DNA from: M3007 sp046155725
GTDB lineage: Bacteria; Bacteroidota; Bacteroidia; Chitinophagales; Saprospiraceae
Direction of reading: 5' to 3'
NCBI GenBank assembly: GCA_046155725.1
Contig: JBJXFT010000113.1
Location: 1 to 15,874 of the forward strand
DNA length: 15,874 nucleotides
How positions within the stretch are numbered: the first letter of the stretch is position 1; every line of letters begins with the position of its first letter. Positions 1 through 7,518 of the stretch are shown here, one piece after another. Both the position numbers and the translations under genes were made by a program. Below the pieces are notes generated by a model that did not search any database, was not told the DNA's origin, and was given only the letters and a program-made list of their open reading frames with translations.

Positions 1-644
1 TGGTTGGGGCGGCTTATTGGTTTTGGCCTTCAAAAAATATCCAGCCAGGCAATGCCCCAACGCAAGGGACCATTCCCCAGCAACCCAAGCCGGATGTGCC
101 CGTCGCTGAAATTGCGCCGACCGACCAACCGGCCAATGAAATCGAGCAGCCCAAGAAATCAGAAACCTCGAACCCTCGCAGGCTGATCGCCATGGCAGAA
201 ACCAATTTGAGCGATTTGCAGGGCGCGATTCTGGCCAAATACAAAGACCAGCGTGGCGGCGAGGATGAGGAGAACCCCTCGTTTACAGCAGGCAAGAAGG
301 CATTTCAAAGCGGTAATTCGAGCGTGGCCAAGGAGCATTTGCTGCAAGTTCCAGCGGATGACCACGCTTATTTCTCATCGGCGCAAGAAATGCTGGCCTT
401 GCTTTATTTTCAAGAAAAAGACTACGCAAAAGCGGCGCGGTGCTACGAATCTTATTCCAGCAAAAACTCCGACCCTGCTAAGGATTGGCGCTTGCTTCAA
501 TTCTATTTGGCAGATTATCAAAACCGCAAGGCCGATTTTTGGAAGAAACTGGATGAGATGACACAGCCCGCTTATCAACCGCTCAACTATCGGAAAGGGG
601 CAATAAAGTTGAGGAGCGAATTGGGAAGGATAGGAATCAAATAG
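1..644 (+). CDS. Membrane-anchored TPR-repeat protein, 5' end outside window
   Basis: The reading frame is open from base 3, so the gene begins before the window. The first visible residues (VGAAYWFWPSK) look like the end of a hydrophobic anchor. A Pro/Gln/Glu-rich linker follows, then a helical region with at least one clear tetratricopeptide unit (FQEKDYAKAARCYESY) preceded by a weaker one (GKKAFQSGNSSVAKEHL). TPR units mediate protein-protein contact, and a single-pass anchor with a TPR tail is common in Bacteroidota, often beside sigma factor or cell-envelope genes. An internal GTG at 96 could be read as a start but would remove the anchor, so it is not preferred. The gene ends with TAG and converges on rnr with only two bases between the stops. 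The function is unknown. Confidence 0.75.
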   Translation, partial: VGAAYWFWPSKNIQPGNAPTQGTIPQQPKPDVPVAEIAPTDQPANEIEQPKKSETSNPRRLIAMAETNLSDLQGAILAKYKDQRGGEDEENPSFTAGKKAFQSGNSSVAKEHLLQVPADDHAYFSSAQEMLALLYFQEKDYAKAARCYESYSSKNSDPAKDWRLLQFYLADYQNRKADFWKKLDEMTQPAYQPLNYRKGAIKLRSELGRIGIK

Positions 645-646
645 GC

Positions 647-3106
647 TCACTCCACCAACTCCATCTCAATCTGCCGCCTCGCCAAATCCACCCCAGCGAT
701 GCGCACATGCACCCGGTCGCCCATTTTGATTGTGCGTTTGTAGCGGCGGCCCGTGGCGCGGAGGTTTCCCTCTTCCAAAGTGTAGGTGTCGTCGAGGTAC
801 TTGAACTCTATCAGCCCTTCGGCTTTTGAGTCAGGCAGTTCCACAAAAAAGCCCCGCTCGATCATACCGCTCACTCGGCCCTCGAATTGCTCTCCGATGT
901 GCGTGGACATAAATTCCACTTGTTTGTACTTGATGCTTTCGCGCTCGGCTTCGGCGGCTTTGCGCTCTTGGTTGCTGATGTGCTTGCACTGCTCGGCGAG
1001 TTTGGCAGGGTCTACGCGGTAAGTTTTCCCGTCGAGGTTTCGCTCCAAAATCCGATGCGCCAGCACGTCGGAGTAGCGGCGGATGGGCGAGGTGAAGTGC
1101 GAATAGTGTGTGAAGCCCAGCCCGTAGTGACCGATATTGTCGGGGCTGTACACCGCCTTGGCCATGGTGCGGATGGCAAGGGGCTCGAGGAGTTTGAGGC
1201 GGTCGTCGGTCTTGCTGCGTTTCATCAGGTCGTTGAACGAGGAGGCGATTTGCTTCGGCGTGTCCACTTTGATTGGGAAACCCAATTCGGCAGCAAACCG
1301 AGCGAAATCGGCCACCTTCGCCATGTCCGGCAAATCGTGGATTCGGAAAATGAACGGCCTCACCCCCAACCCCTCTCCAAGGGAGAGGGGGGTCTCGGCT
1401 CCCCTCTCCTTTTGGAGAGGGGTTGGGGGTGAGGCCGGGGGTTGCATAAACAGAGCCACTTCCTTATTGGCCAGCAACATAAAATCCTCGATGAGCAAGT
1501 GCGCCTCTTTGCGCTCCTTGACGTAGGCTTCGAGCGGTGTGCCATCCAGCGCGAGGCGGAAGCGCACTTCGTCGGTCTCGAAGCCGATGGCCCCGTTCTT
1601 CTCGCGCTCCTTGCGCATTTTGCTGGCGATGCGCTGGAGATTTTTCAAGGCCCATTCCAATTCCGCGAAGCGGGGATGCGCTTGCAATTCCTCGGAAGGT
1701 TTTTTGTCCAAAATAGTTTGCGCCTCTTCGTAAGCAAAGCGCTTCGCGCTGTGAATGACGGTTTTGCCAAACCAGCGCGACACAATTTTGTCTTTCGGGT
1801 CAAAAACGAACACGGCGGAAAAGGTGAGGCGGTCTTGCTCCGGCACGAGCGAGCAAAGGTTGTTGGAGAGTTTTTCGGGAAGCATCGGGTTGCAACGGTC
1901 CACGAGATAGACCGAAGTGCTGCGCTCGAATGCCTCGCGGTCGAGCGCGGAATCGGGCTTGAGGTAGTGCGTCACGTCGGCGATGTGTATGCCGATTTCG
2001 AGGTTGCCCTGACTGCCGCCAGGCAGGTCGTTTTCTAAGATTCGGACGCTCAGCGCGTCGTCGAAGTCCTTGGCATCTTCCGGGTCAATGGTAAAGGTGA
2101 GCGTGTCGCGGAAATCGCGGCGGCGTTCTATTTCCTGGGGCGAAATGTTGTCGGGGATGCGGGCAGCCTCGCGCTCGGCTTCTTCGGAATGTGCCAGTTG
2201 GAAGCCCGCGTTGATGAGGATTTTCTTCATCTCGAAATCGTTGCCGCCCACTTTGCCCAGCACTTGGGTCACTTTCCCCACGGGTGCGCGGCCTTTGCCT
2301 TCTTGCCAATCGGTGACGCGCACCACCACTTTGTCGCCGTCTTGCGCCCCACCGGCCACTTCGAGGGGGATAAAAATGTCGGTCAGCATATTCGGGTTTT
2401 CAGGCAAGAACAGCGCGTACGTGCGGCTCAGCCGAATGGAGCCGATAAAAAACTCATTGGCTCTTTTGAGCACTTCCATCACCTGGCCTTCGGGTTTTCG
2501 CTGGATGGGCGAACTGCCTCGGCGGCCTCCGCGCTGGGGGGCAGCGGTAAAGAGCAGCACCCGCACCGTGTCGCCGTTCAAAGCACCGTTCAAGTGCTTG
2601 GGCGGCACATACACATCGGTGTCCATCATTTCCGTCACTATGTAGGCTGCGCCCGTGCGCGTCATGTCCACTCGGCCTTCCACGAATTTCCGGGACGAGG
2701 GTTCACGGTTCACGGTGGACGGTGCGCGGCGGTGCATGGACTGCTCTCGGGTTGTCTTGTTCCACTTGGCTTCTTGTTTGTCGCGCTTCTTGTCTCCTTC
2801 GCTAAAAATCTTCTCGTCGCTGGCTTCGGTCGTTGGTCGGGATGCCTTACGGGGACTGTCGTCCACCGTCAGCCGTTCGAGCGCGATGCCAAATTTGTCT
2901 TCCTCAAACTCGGCCACGGAGCCAGCCAGCACCAATTGGCGCAGGGCGTGTTCCGCCGAGTCACGGTTGTTGTCAATACGAAGGTGGTCAGTGATTTGGC
3001 GCGGCGCGAAGCGTTTTTTGGGGTGGCCGAGCAAGAATTTGAGTATTTCGATCTGTAGTTGTTGGGCGCTCAATTTTTTGTCGCCGCTCTTTTTTTTCTT
3101 GGTCAT
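647..3106 (-). CDS. rnr: Ribonuclease R (3'-5' exoribonuclease, RNB family) with an in-frame repeat insertion
   Basis: RNase R degrades structured RNA processively from the 3' end in the cytoplasm and takes part in mRNA and rRNA turnover. The 819-residue protein has the family order: a helical N-terminal region (about 15-80), a charged linker (85-140), cold-shock-like OB domains (about 140-285), the RNB catalytic domain (about 325-690) and a C-terminal S1 domain (about 738-818). The metal-binding aspartates are visible in DPEDAKDFDD (D341, D347, D349, D350). HYSHFTSPIRRYSD (667-680) is the second RNB signature. Residues about 556-583 are not family sequence. They are encoded by a palindromic repeat (1356-1436) placed between KEVALFM and PFIFRIHDLPD, which are normally nearly contiguous. 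The frame is kept and there is no stop, so the enzyme is probably still made. ATG at 3106 gives a normal lysine-rich start. Confidence 0.95.
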   Translation of the reverse strand: MTKKKKSGDKKLSAQQLQIEILKFLLGHPKKRFAPRQITDHLRIDNNRDSAEHALRQLVLAGSVAEFEEDKFGIALERLTVDDSPRKASRPTTEASDEKIFSEGDKKRDKQEAKWNKTTREQSMHRRAPSTVNREPSSRKFVEGRVDMTRTGAAYIVTEMMDTDVYVPPKHLNGALNGDTVRVLLFTAAPQRGGRRGSSPIQRKPEGQVMEVLKRANEFFIGSIRLSRTYALFLPENPNMLTDIFIPLEVAGGAQDGDKVVVRVTDWQEGKGRAPVGKVTQVLGKVGGNDFEMKKILINAGFQLAHSEEAEREAARIPDNISPQEIERRRDFRDTLTFTIDPEDAKDFDDALSVRILENDLPGGSQGNLEIGIHIADVTHYLKPDSALDREAFERSTSVYLVDRCNPMLPEKLSNNLCSLVPEQDRLTFSAVFVFDPKDKIVSRWFGKTVIHSAKRFAYEEAQTILDKKPSEELQAHPRFAELEWALKNLQRIASKMRKEREKNGAIGFETDEVRFRLALDGTPLEAYVKERKEAHLLIEDFMLLANKEVALFMQPPASPPTPLQKERGAETPLSLGEGLGVRPFIFRIHDLPDMAKVADFARFAAELGFPIKVDTPKQIASSFNDLMKRSKTDDRLKLLEPLAIRTMAKAVYSPDNIGHYGLGFTHYSHFTSPIRRYSDVLAHRILERNLDGKTYRVDPAKLAEQCKHISNQERKAAEAERESIKYKQVEFMSTHIGEQFEGRVSGMIERGFFVELPDSKAEGLIEFKYLDDTYTLEEGNLRATGRRYKRTIKMGDRVHVRIAGVDLARRQIEMELVE
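1356..1436. repeat. 81-bp palindromic repeat (REP/RPE-like) inserted inside rnr
   Basis: Bases 1356-1380 and 1412-1436 are a perfect 25-bp inverted repeat (GGCCTCACCCCCAACC... and its complement). Inner arms 1381-1390 and 1401-1410 pair at 9 of 10 positions around a 10-base loop. The element therefore folds almost end to end. Read on the minus strand it gives residues such as PPTPLQKERG and PLSLGEGLGVR, a peptide pattern I remember from many unrelated annotated Bacteroidota proteins; that recollection is not verified here. The added length, about 84 bp or 28 codons, is a multiple of three. Confidence 0.9.
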
Positions 3107-3434
3107 CGTTTTGGAAAGGTCTGGCTTTCGCCAGATTTACGGATTAAACTATGCGCTGAATAACAGAAAACGATGCGCTAAGTTCATGCAGCACTGCCAA
3201 AACCAAGCGCCGCAGCTGGCAGGATTCGGCATTTGAAAGTTAAGAGCCTATCCGAAAATCGGCCCGATCGTACGTTTACTAAACCTTGGGTTTTAGTAAA
3301 CGTGGCTCCGCCAATTGGTGCCACCTTGCGCTTCCTGTTAAACTTCCACGAAATTCGACAAACAAAAACCCGTTCCGTAACACCGATGCGAAATTGCGCG
3401 TCACCTTTGCCCAACGTCTAACAAATTCAGCATC
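3107..3434. other. Divergent intergenic region between rnr and the secreted cytochrome gene
   Basis: These 328 bp separate two divergent starts and must hold both promoters. I see no perfect TAnnTTTG box. The closest on the plus strand is CACCTTTG shortly before 3420. A small perfect hairpin, TCTGGC-TTTC-GCCAGA, lies at 3120-3135 in the rnr leader, and a larger palindrome lies at 3272-3303. No credible open reading frame is present. Confidence 0.6.
3272..3303. repeat. Short palindrome, ACGTTTACTAAA...TTTAGTAAACGT family
   Basis: Arms 3272-3283 and 3292-3303 are perfectly complementary over 12 bp around an 8-base centre, and more pairs form if one base is bulged. It resembles the palindrome at 8191-8219, with matching changes in both arms. 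Its location between divergent genes argues against a terminator and fits a dispersed REP-type element or an operator. Confidence 0.7.
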
Positions 3435-5069
3435 ATGCAAAAACTACTCCCACTCCTTCTTTGCGCTTTCGCGCTCCATCTCTCCGCCCAAACCTCCCTC
3501 CCCTCCGTGCAAGAGGTGTACAAAATCTTCCAGAACAAGTGCAACTCCTGCCACGACCACGCCTCGCCTGCCGGCAATCTTGACCTCGAAGGCACCGGCG
3601 CGACCGAATTCGCCCGCGCCCAAAACGTAGCCTCCAAACTCGTCAACATCAACCCCACCAACGCTTACGCCGTCGGCAAAGGCTACAAGCGCGTGTACCC
3701 AGGCCGCGCTGACCGCAGTTTCCTTTTCCGCAAAATCAACCGCGACTTCGAGCCGACGGTGGAAGCCCTTCACGCCAGCGAAGGCGAGCCGATGCCCCAG
3801 AGTTACCCAAACCCAGAACTGACTTCCTCGGAAAAAGAAACCATCCGCCAATGGATTCTGTACGGCGCGAAAAACACGGGCGTACAATTTGACAAGACAT
3901 TGGTAGAAACCTTCTTCAACGTCGGCGGCGAAAAGTCGTTCCCCGACGGCCCACCGCCCGCCCCCGCACCCGGCGAAGGTTTTCAAGTCAAAATGGGCCC
4001 CTTCTACCTCGCCCCCGACCGTGAAGTGGAGTATTATCAAAAATGGGAACTCAACCTGCCGGCCAACGTAGAAGTGAATGGCTTGGACTTCAAAATCTCC
4101 CCCTTCTCGCACCACTTTTTGCTCTACAATTTCACGGGCAGCGGCGCGGCTTCCATCCCCGCAGGCTTGCGCCTCAATGCCAACCACAGCCAAATCAACC
4201 TCGTAGCCGCCGTCCAAGAAGCGACGGATTTGCGCTTGCCCACCAGCACCGCGTTCAAGTGGGACAACAACATCGTGCTCGACCTCAACTCTCATTACAT
4301 CAACTATTCGCTCTCGCAGCCTTATCAGTGTGAAGCCTACGTCAATGTGTACACCCAAATCCCCGGCACGGCACCGCACGAGATGTTCGCCACCTTGCTC
4401 ATCAATGAGAACATCCCCATTGCCAATAGTGGAAATTTGGTGACCTACACCGCCCCAGAATTCGAGTTCGGCGCCGACAGCATCTATGTCTGGGGCCTCA
4501 TGGGCCACACCCACAAATACGGCAAAGGCTACAAAGTGTGGAAACGCCTCGCAAACGGTCAAAAAGGCGAACTCATCTACGACGCATCCTGCCCGATGGG
4601 ACTGCCCGGCTGCCCCACGCCGTGGTACGATTACCAGCACATCCCCATCCGCTATTGGCAACCCCTGCTGCCCGTCAAGTGGGGCAACGGCATCATCCAT
4701 GAAGCGCAGTGGGTCAACGACGGCCCCGTGTCCGTCAATTTCGGCCCCACTTCCGACGACGAGATGATGGTGCTTATAGCATTCTACACCGAGCAGCCCA
4801 TCACCATCGGCACCAAGGAGCCGGGCGGCCAATTTGCAGAAAGCCAAATCTTGGTGTCGCCCAACCCAACCAACGGAAATGCCACATTCACGCTGCCCGA
4901 AGGCACGGAAGGGGTGCGCACGTTCCGTTTGTTCAACCTCACGGGACAAGAAGTGCTGCGCCGCAGCGACCTTCGGGGCAATACGTTCGACCTTGATTTG
5001 AGCCGCCTCGCGCCGGGCCTTTATTTCTTCGATGCCGATGGGCGGCGGGGGAAATTGGAACGTGGTTGA
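3435..5069 (+). CDS. Secreted cytochrome c / copper type II monooxygenase-like protein with T9SS sorting tail
   Basis: The 544-residue protein starts with a signal peptide (about 1-18, LLPLLLCAFALHLSAQ). A small c-type haem domain follows, with CNSCH (C36, C39, H40) and a likely axial Met in GEPMP (M120). After a Pro-rich hinge (171-180), residues about 185-455 resemble the PHM/DBH copper-dependent monooxygenase fold. HH at 226-227 (SHHFLLYNF) and H287 (LNSHY) match the first copper site. GHTHKYG (H358, H360) and Met 444 or 445 (DDEMM) match the second. The C-terminal 75 residues (ILVSPNPTNGNATF through GLYFF) are a type IX secretion sorting domain, so the protein should be exported and surface-bound or released. 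The tail ends a little early (RGKLERG). The substrate is unknown. The gene is monocistronic by layout. Confidence 0.85.
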   Translation: MQKLLPLLLCAFALHLSAQTSLPSVQEVYKIFQNKCNSCHDHASPAGNLDLEGTGATEFARAQNVASKLVNINPTNAYAVGKGYKRVYPGRADRSFLFRKINRDFEPTVEALHASEGEPMPQSYPNPELTSSEKETIRQWILYGAKNTGVQFDKTLVETFFNVGGEKSFPDGPPPAPAPGEGFQVKMGPFYLAPDREVEYYQKWELNLPANVEVNGLDFKISPFSHHFLLYNFTGSGAASIPAGLRLNANHSQINLVAAVQEATDLRLPTSTAFKWDNNIVLDLNSHYINYSLSQPYQCEAYVNVYTQIPGTAPHEMFATLLINENIPIANSGNLVTYTAPEFEFGADSIYVWGLMGHTHKYGKGYKVWKRLANGQKGELIYDASCPMGLPGCPTPWYDYQHIPIRYWQPLLPVKWGNGIIHEAQWVNDGPVSVNFGPTSDDEMMVLIAFYTEQPITIGTKEPGGQFAESQILVSPNPTNGNATFTLPEGTEGVRTFRLFNLTGQEVLRRSDLRGNTFDLDLSRLAPGLYFFDADGRRGKLERG

Positions 5070-5206
5070 GGGAGTGCGGGCCATCTTGGGTGAAAAGAGC
5101 CGCCCATGCCTCTATCTGTAACTAAGTACGTCGCCAAAATTAGTTTAGCCTATGATAGGCGGCATCTTGGTGGGAATTAGCAGATTGGCTGATTATCACA
5201 TTCTAC

Positions 5207-5413
5207 TTAAGGCAGTTTGACCGTCTTGGATTTCGCCGTTGGCCGTTCTTTCGCGACGTTCACTTTTGTGGGGCGTTCGTCTTGGCGGCTGGCGGCGGAT
5301 TCGCTCGTCATTTTGAAATACAGCATGACCACCAAGGCAAGGTGGAGGGCGATGGCAAGCACCAAAGCATGCCTTTGGCCGTGGCGCTCATTTCGTTCGG
5401 TGATGTGGTACAT
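5207..5413 (-). CDS. Small single-pass membrane protein, function unknown
   Basis: The 68 residues have a charged N-terminus (MYHITERNERHGQRH), one hydrophobic helix (about 16-33, ALVLAIALHLALVVMLYF) and a short hydrophilic tail rich in Lys, Thr and Val. The layout resembles the N-terminal anchor of TonB-like energy transducers, but there is no Pro-rich linker or TonB C-terminal domain, so that is only a resemblance. Its upstream region holds the fold-back element at 5509-5667. It stands alone. Confidence 0.6.
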   Translation of the reverse strand: MYHITERNERHGQRHALVLAIALHLALVVMLYFKMTSESAASRQDERPTKVNVAKERPTAKSKTVKLP

Positions 5414-5508
5414 AGGGAGGGTATTTATTGGTTAATTGCATTCAAAGACCGAACGTGAACGCGAAGGCTGCAAAAATTAGTTTCGGGGGCAAAAATTTTT
5501 ATGTGTTA

Positions 5509-5667
5509 AGGAACGGGTGAATAATAACTTGTGGATTTCAGGTAAGTTCGTTTTTGCCCAGACAACTATCTTTTTGGGCGAATAGTGGGGCTATTTAATC
5601 AAAAAGATGGGCAGTTTGGGTGAAAAGGAATCACATCAAATTGACAAGTTATTATTCACCCGTTCCT
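5509..5667. repeat. 159-bp fold-back element with perfect 24-bp terminal inverted repeats
   Basis: Bases 5509-5532 (AGGAACGGGTGAATAATAAC...) and 5644-5667 are exact inverted copies. The inner arms, 5533-5585 and 5591-5643, are both 53 bases long and pair without gaps at about 31 positions, including a perfect 9-bp block (ATCTTTTTG, 5568-5576, with 5600-5608). The centre is TGGGG (5586-5590). No protein is encoded. I see no clear target-site duplication, only AT-rich flanks. It ends 10 bp past the rimM stop, so rimM transcripts reading through would fold it. It could be a MITE-like relic or a large intergenic hairpin that protects or ends the transcript. Confidence 0.75.
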
Positions 5668-5677
5668 AAATTTTCCA

Positions 5678-6211
5678 TCAGTCCAAAAGACCGTCCGGCA
5701 AGTCCATAAACACCCGGCGGTTCGGCTCGTCAATCGAGCAGATAAACTGTTCGTTCAAAGGCACCAGCACTTCTCGGCCTTTGTATTGGAGGAAGGCCAT
5801 TTCCTGCTGGGGCATTTCCAGCACCTCGTCAATCTCGCCGATTTCGCCGCGCGTTTCGTCCACCAAAATAAAGCCTGCGAGGTGGCCGTATTCCAGCGCA
5901 TCTTCTTCTTCCACCTCGTATTCGCGGGCATGGTCGGGCAGGATGTCTTGCTCGCGCAGCAGCACTTCCCGCGATTGGAGCGCGGTGGCCGCATCCCGGT
6001 TGTCCACTTCTTCGAGTTTCAGGATCATCTCGCCCGCGCCGCGCACATTGGCGATGAAATAAGGGATTTTCACTCCCCTCACTTCCAAGAAAATCCGCTC
6101 GTTTTTCATGAAATCCTCCAAGTACCGCTCTTCGATGGAGAGTTTCAGTTCGCCGGCCAAGCCATGCGCTTTTCGGGTGCGACCAATGCTGACGTATTGT
6201 GTTTCGGCCAT
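5678..6211 (-). CDS. rimM: Ribosome maturation factor RimM
   Basis: RimM binds ribosomal protein S19 and helps assemble the head of the 30S subunit and process 16S rRNA. The 177-residue protein has the N-terminal RimM barrel (VSIGRTRKAHGLAGELK, then IFLEVRG and GEMILKLEEVDNRDAATAL) and the C-terminal PRC-like barrel (LAGFILVDETRGEIGEI through VLVPLNEQFICSID). I chose the ATG at 6211 because the longer frame would begin with TTG and overlap the previous gene. With this start the layout is TGA-A-ATG, one base after the upstream lipoprotein gene, which suggests coupled translation. The usual partners rpsP and trmD are not beside it. Confidence 0.93.
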   Translation of the reverse strand: MAETQYVSIGRTRKAHGLAGELKLSIEERYLEDFMKNERIFLEVRGVKIPYFIANVRGAGEMILKLEEVDNRDAATALQSREVLLREQDILPDHAREYEVEEEDALEYGHLAGFILVDETRGEIGEIDEVLEMPQQEMAFLQYKGREVLVPLNEQFICSIDEPNRRVFMDLPDGLLD

Positions 6212-6212
6212 T

Positions 6213-7034
6213 TCAATTAAAAGCAATTACGGTTTGCCGCAGGATGTACCCTTTCTCCGCTTTTTGTTCCCAAGGGCGGGTTTCGCAGTCGGCGGGCGAG
6301 GGTGTTTGGTTGCAATATTGCGAATCGAGTATCCATTGTTCGCGCCACACAAGGCCAACGTTCTTGGCGTATCGCGCCCGTGACAGCCGCCGTTCGATGA
6401 CGTTGAAATCGTCGGCTTCCGTGACCAGCAAAGTGGAATCAAATGAAAACTGCCCGACCAATGCCTGCACGTCTATAGAATCCACCTCGTAGGACCAATT
6501 GGCAAATGGCCGCATCCGCTCTCCAGCGATTTCGATTTCGCGGCTTTCGTCAATCCACAAGTTGCCGTCCCATTCGCTGCGGCGGTCCATGGGGAACACC
6601 AATCTTAGAAACTTGAAATTCTCTTCTGTCCGTACAGCTTGCATCGTTGTTCGGCTGGCCGTGCCGGCGCTCTTGAATGCCCACGGCTCGCTGTCGTTGG
6701 CTCTTTCGTACCGTTCAATGGCGTAGAGCAATTGGCCCGTGTTGTCGCGCAAGGTATCGGCCACCACCTCTTTCGCAAAGGTTCGAGACGAATCCTGCAC
6801 CGTGCTGCCGCCGGGAGCAAAATCATACACCACACTGTCCACCTGATACACCACGTATTGGCCGATTTCCAAAGGGAAATAAGCGTACTGCGATTCATCG
6901 AACGGTTCGGGCTGCACTATTTGACGCTTGCCACAAGCATTGGCGAGCAAAGCAAGTGCGGCCAGATGAATGATTCCCCGAAGGGGTGCGAGGTCAAAAG
7001 GCCATCGCAAGGCGAATTTGCGGCGAACTTGCAT
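6213..7034 (-). CDS. Putative lipoprotein of unknown function, co-transcribed with rimM
   Basis: The 273-residue protein has a basic N-terminus, a hydrophobic stretch (about 21-32) and a plausible lipobox ending LLANACGK, with lipidation at Cys 34. Conversion to a membrane-anchored lipoprotein by signal peptidase II is likely. The rest is soluble and beta-rich in appearance, with YFPLEIGQYVVYQVDSVVYD near the start, a pattern I associate with uncharacterised Bacteroidota lipoproteins. No catalytic motif is recognised. It lies one base upstream of rimM and has its own promoter-like box at 7050-7057. Confidence 0.75.
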   Translation of the reverse strand: MQVRRKFALRWPFDLAPLRGIIHLAALALLANACGKRQIVQPEPFDESQYAYFPLEIGQYVVYQVDSVVYDFAPGGSTVQDSSRTFAKEVVADTLRDNTGQLLYAIERYERANDSEPWAFKSAGTASRTTMQAVRTEENFKFLRLVFPMDRRSEWDGNLWIDESREIEIAGERMRPFANWSYEVDSIDVQALVGQFSFDSTLLVTEADDFNVIERRLSRARYAKNVGLVWREQWILDSQYCNQTPSPADCETRPWEQKAEKGYILRQTVIAFN

Positions 7035-7049
7035 GGTTCAAATTTTGCG

Positions 7050-7057
7050 CAAAGGTA
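7050..7057 (-). promoter_or_regulatory. Bacteroidota -7 promoter box (TACCTTTG) for the lipoprotein-rimM operon
   Basis: The minus strand reads TACCTTTG, a full match to the TAnnTTTG -7 consensus of the Bacteroidota primary sigma factor. It lies 15 bases upstream of the ATG at 7034, so the leader would be very short. A well-spaced TTTG -33 box is not evident. Confidence 0.5.
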
Positions 7058-7079
7058 GCGCGGTGTTATTACAAAAGCA

Positions 7080-7112
7080 GAAGCCCAGAGCAGCATGGCT
7101 GCCCTGGGCTTC
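7080..7112 (-). terminator. Hairpin terminator after the small exported protein gene
   Basis: GAAGCCCAG (7080-7088) pairs with CTGGGCTTC (7104-7112), and the inner GCAGC (7090-7094) pairs with GCTGC (7098-7102) around ATG. The stem is GC-rich and is followed on the minus strand by TGCTTTTG. It sits 22 bp past the stop of the gene at 7135 and upstream of the next promoter box, as expected for an intrinsic terminator. Confidence 0.7.
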
Positions 7113-7134
7113 CGTAGTATCCGTTATTTGAAAA

Positions 7135-7380
7135 TCAATTCGCTCTGTCCAGCAACCGTTGGGCTATTTCCCAGAGACGACCCAAAACGGTGACATCGGG
7201 AACGGGTATTTCGCGGGTTTCGCCCGCTTCTTCGCTTTCCACCTCATGTTGCGTCCTTTCTATTTTTGAAACCGATCCCTTCAAAGCGGAATTGGCGTGG
7301 AGGTTCACGAAAGCAAATGCAAAAAGGCTCAGGAGGGAGGCGGTTATCAGCAGCGATTTGAAAGTATGTTTTCGTTTCAT
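7135..7380 (-). CDS. Small exported protein, function unknown
   Basis: The start is taken as the ATG at 7380, which gives 81 residues beginning MKRKHTFKSLLITASLL, a good signal peptide (cleavage likely near LHANSA). The longer frame from 7470 would put 30 non-hydrophobic residues before it. The mature part is acidic in the middle (EVESEEAGETREIPVPD) with a helical end (LGRLWEIAQRLLDRAN). No family is recognised. A terminator follows. Confidence 0.55.
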   Translation of the reverse strand: MKRKHTFKSLLITASLLSLFAFAFVNLHANSALKGSVSKIERTQHEVESEEAGETREIPVPDVTVLGRLWEIAQRLLDRAN

Positions 7381-7406
7381 AGCCTTGTCAATTTTGAAAG
7401 ACGGCA

Positions 7407-7414
7407 CGAAAGTA
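7407..7414 (-). promoter_or_regulatory. Possible -7 box (TACTTTCG) for the small exported protein
   Basis: The minus strand reads TACTTTCG, one base from TAnnTTTG, 26 bases upstream of the ATG at 7380. Its position supports the shorter start. It is weak on its own. Confidence 0.3.
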
Positions 7415-7518
7415 GCGCGATTTCTGATTTGATCACAAATTTTTTCGCACTCAAAGAGAGGCTGCACCAAAAAAGGTTGCTGCCAAAAGCATTCCTTTCA
7501 AAAACGTTGTGCGCACGT

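Noticed and set aside
96..644. Start of the TPR gene at the GTG at base 96.
   Set aside because: The frame is open to the window edge and includes the end of a likely membrane anchor, so the gene most likely begins upstream.
2189..3058. 289-residue plus-strand frame opposite rnr, and others at 887-1432 and 1442-2038.
   Set aside because: All lie antisense to a clear RNase R gene and show no recognisable domain.
3444..5084. 546-residue minus-strand frame opposite the secreted cytochrome gene.
   Set aside because: It is the antisense shadow of a GC-rich gene; the plus-strand product has a signal peptide, CxxCH, copper-site motifs and a T9SS tail.
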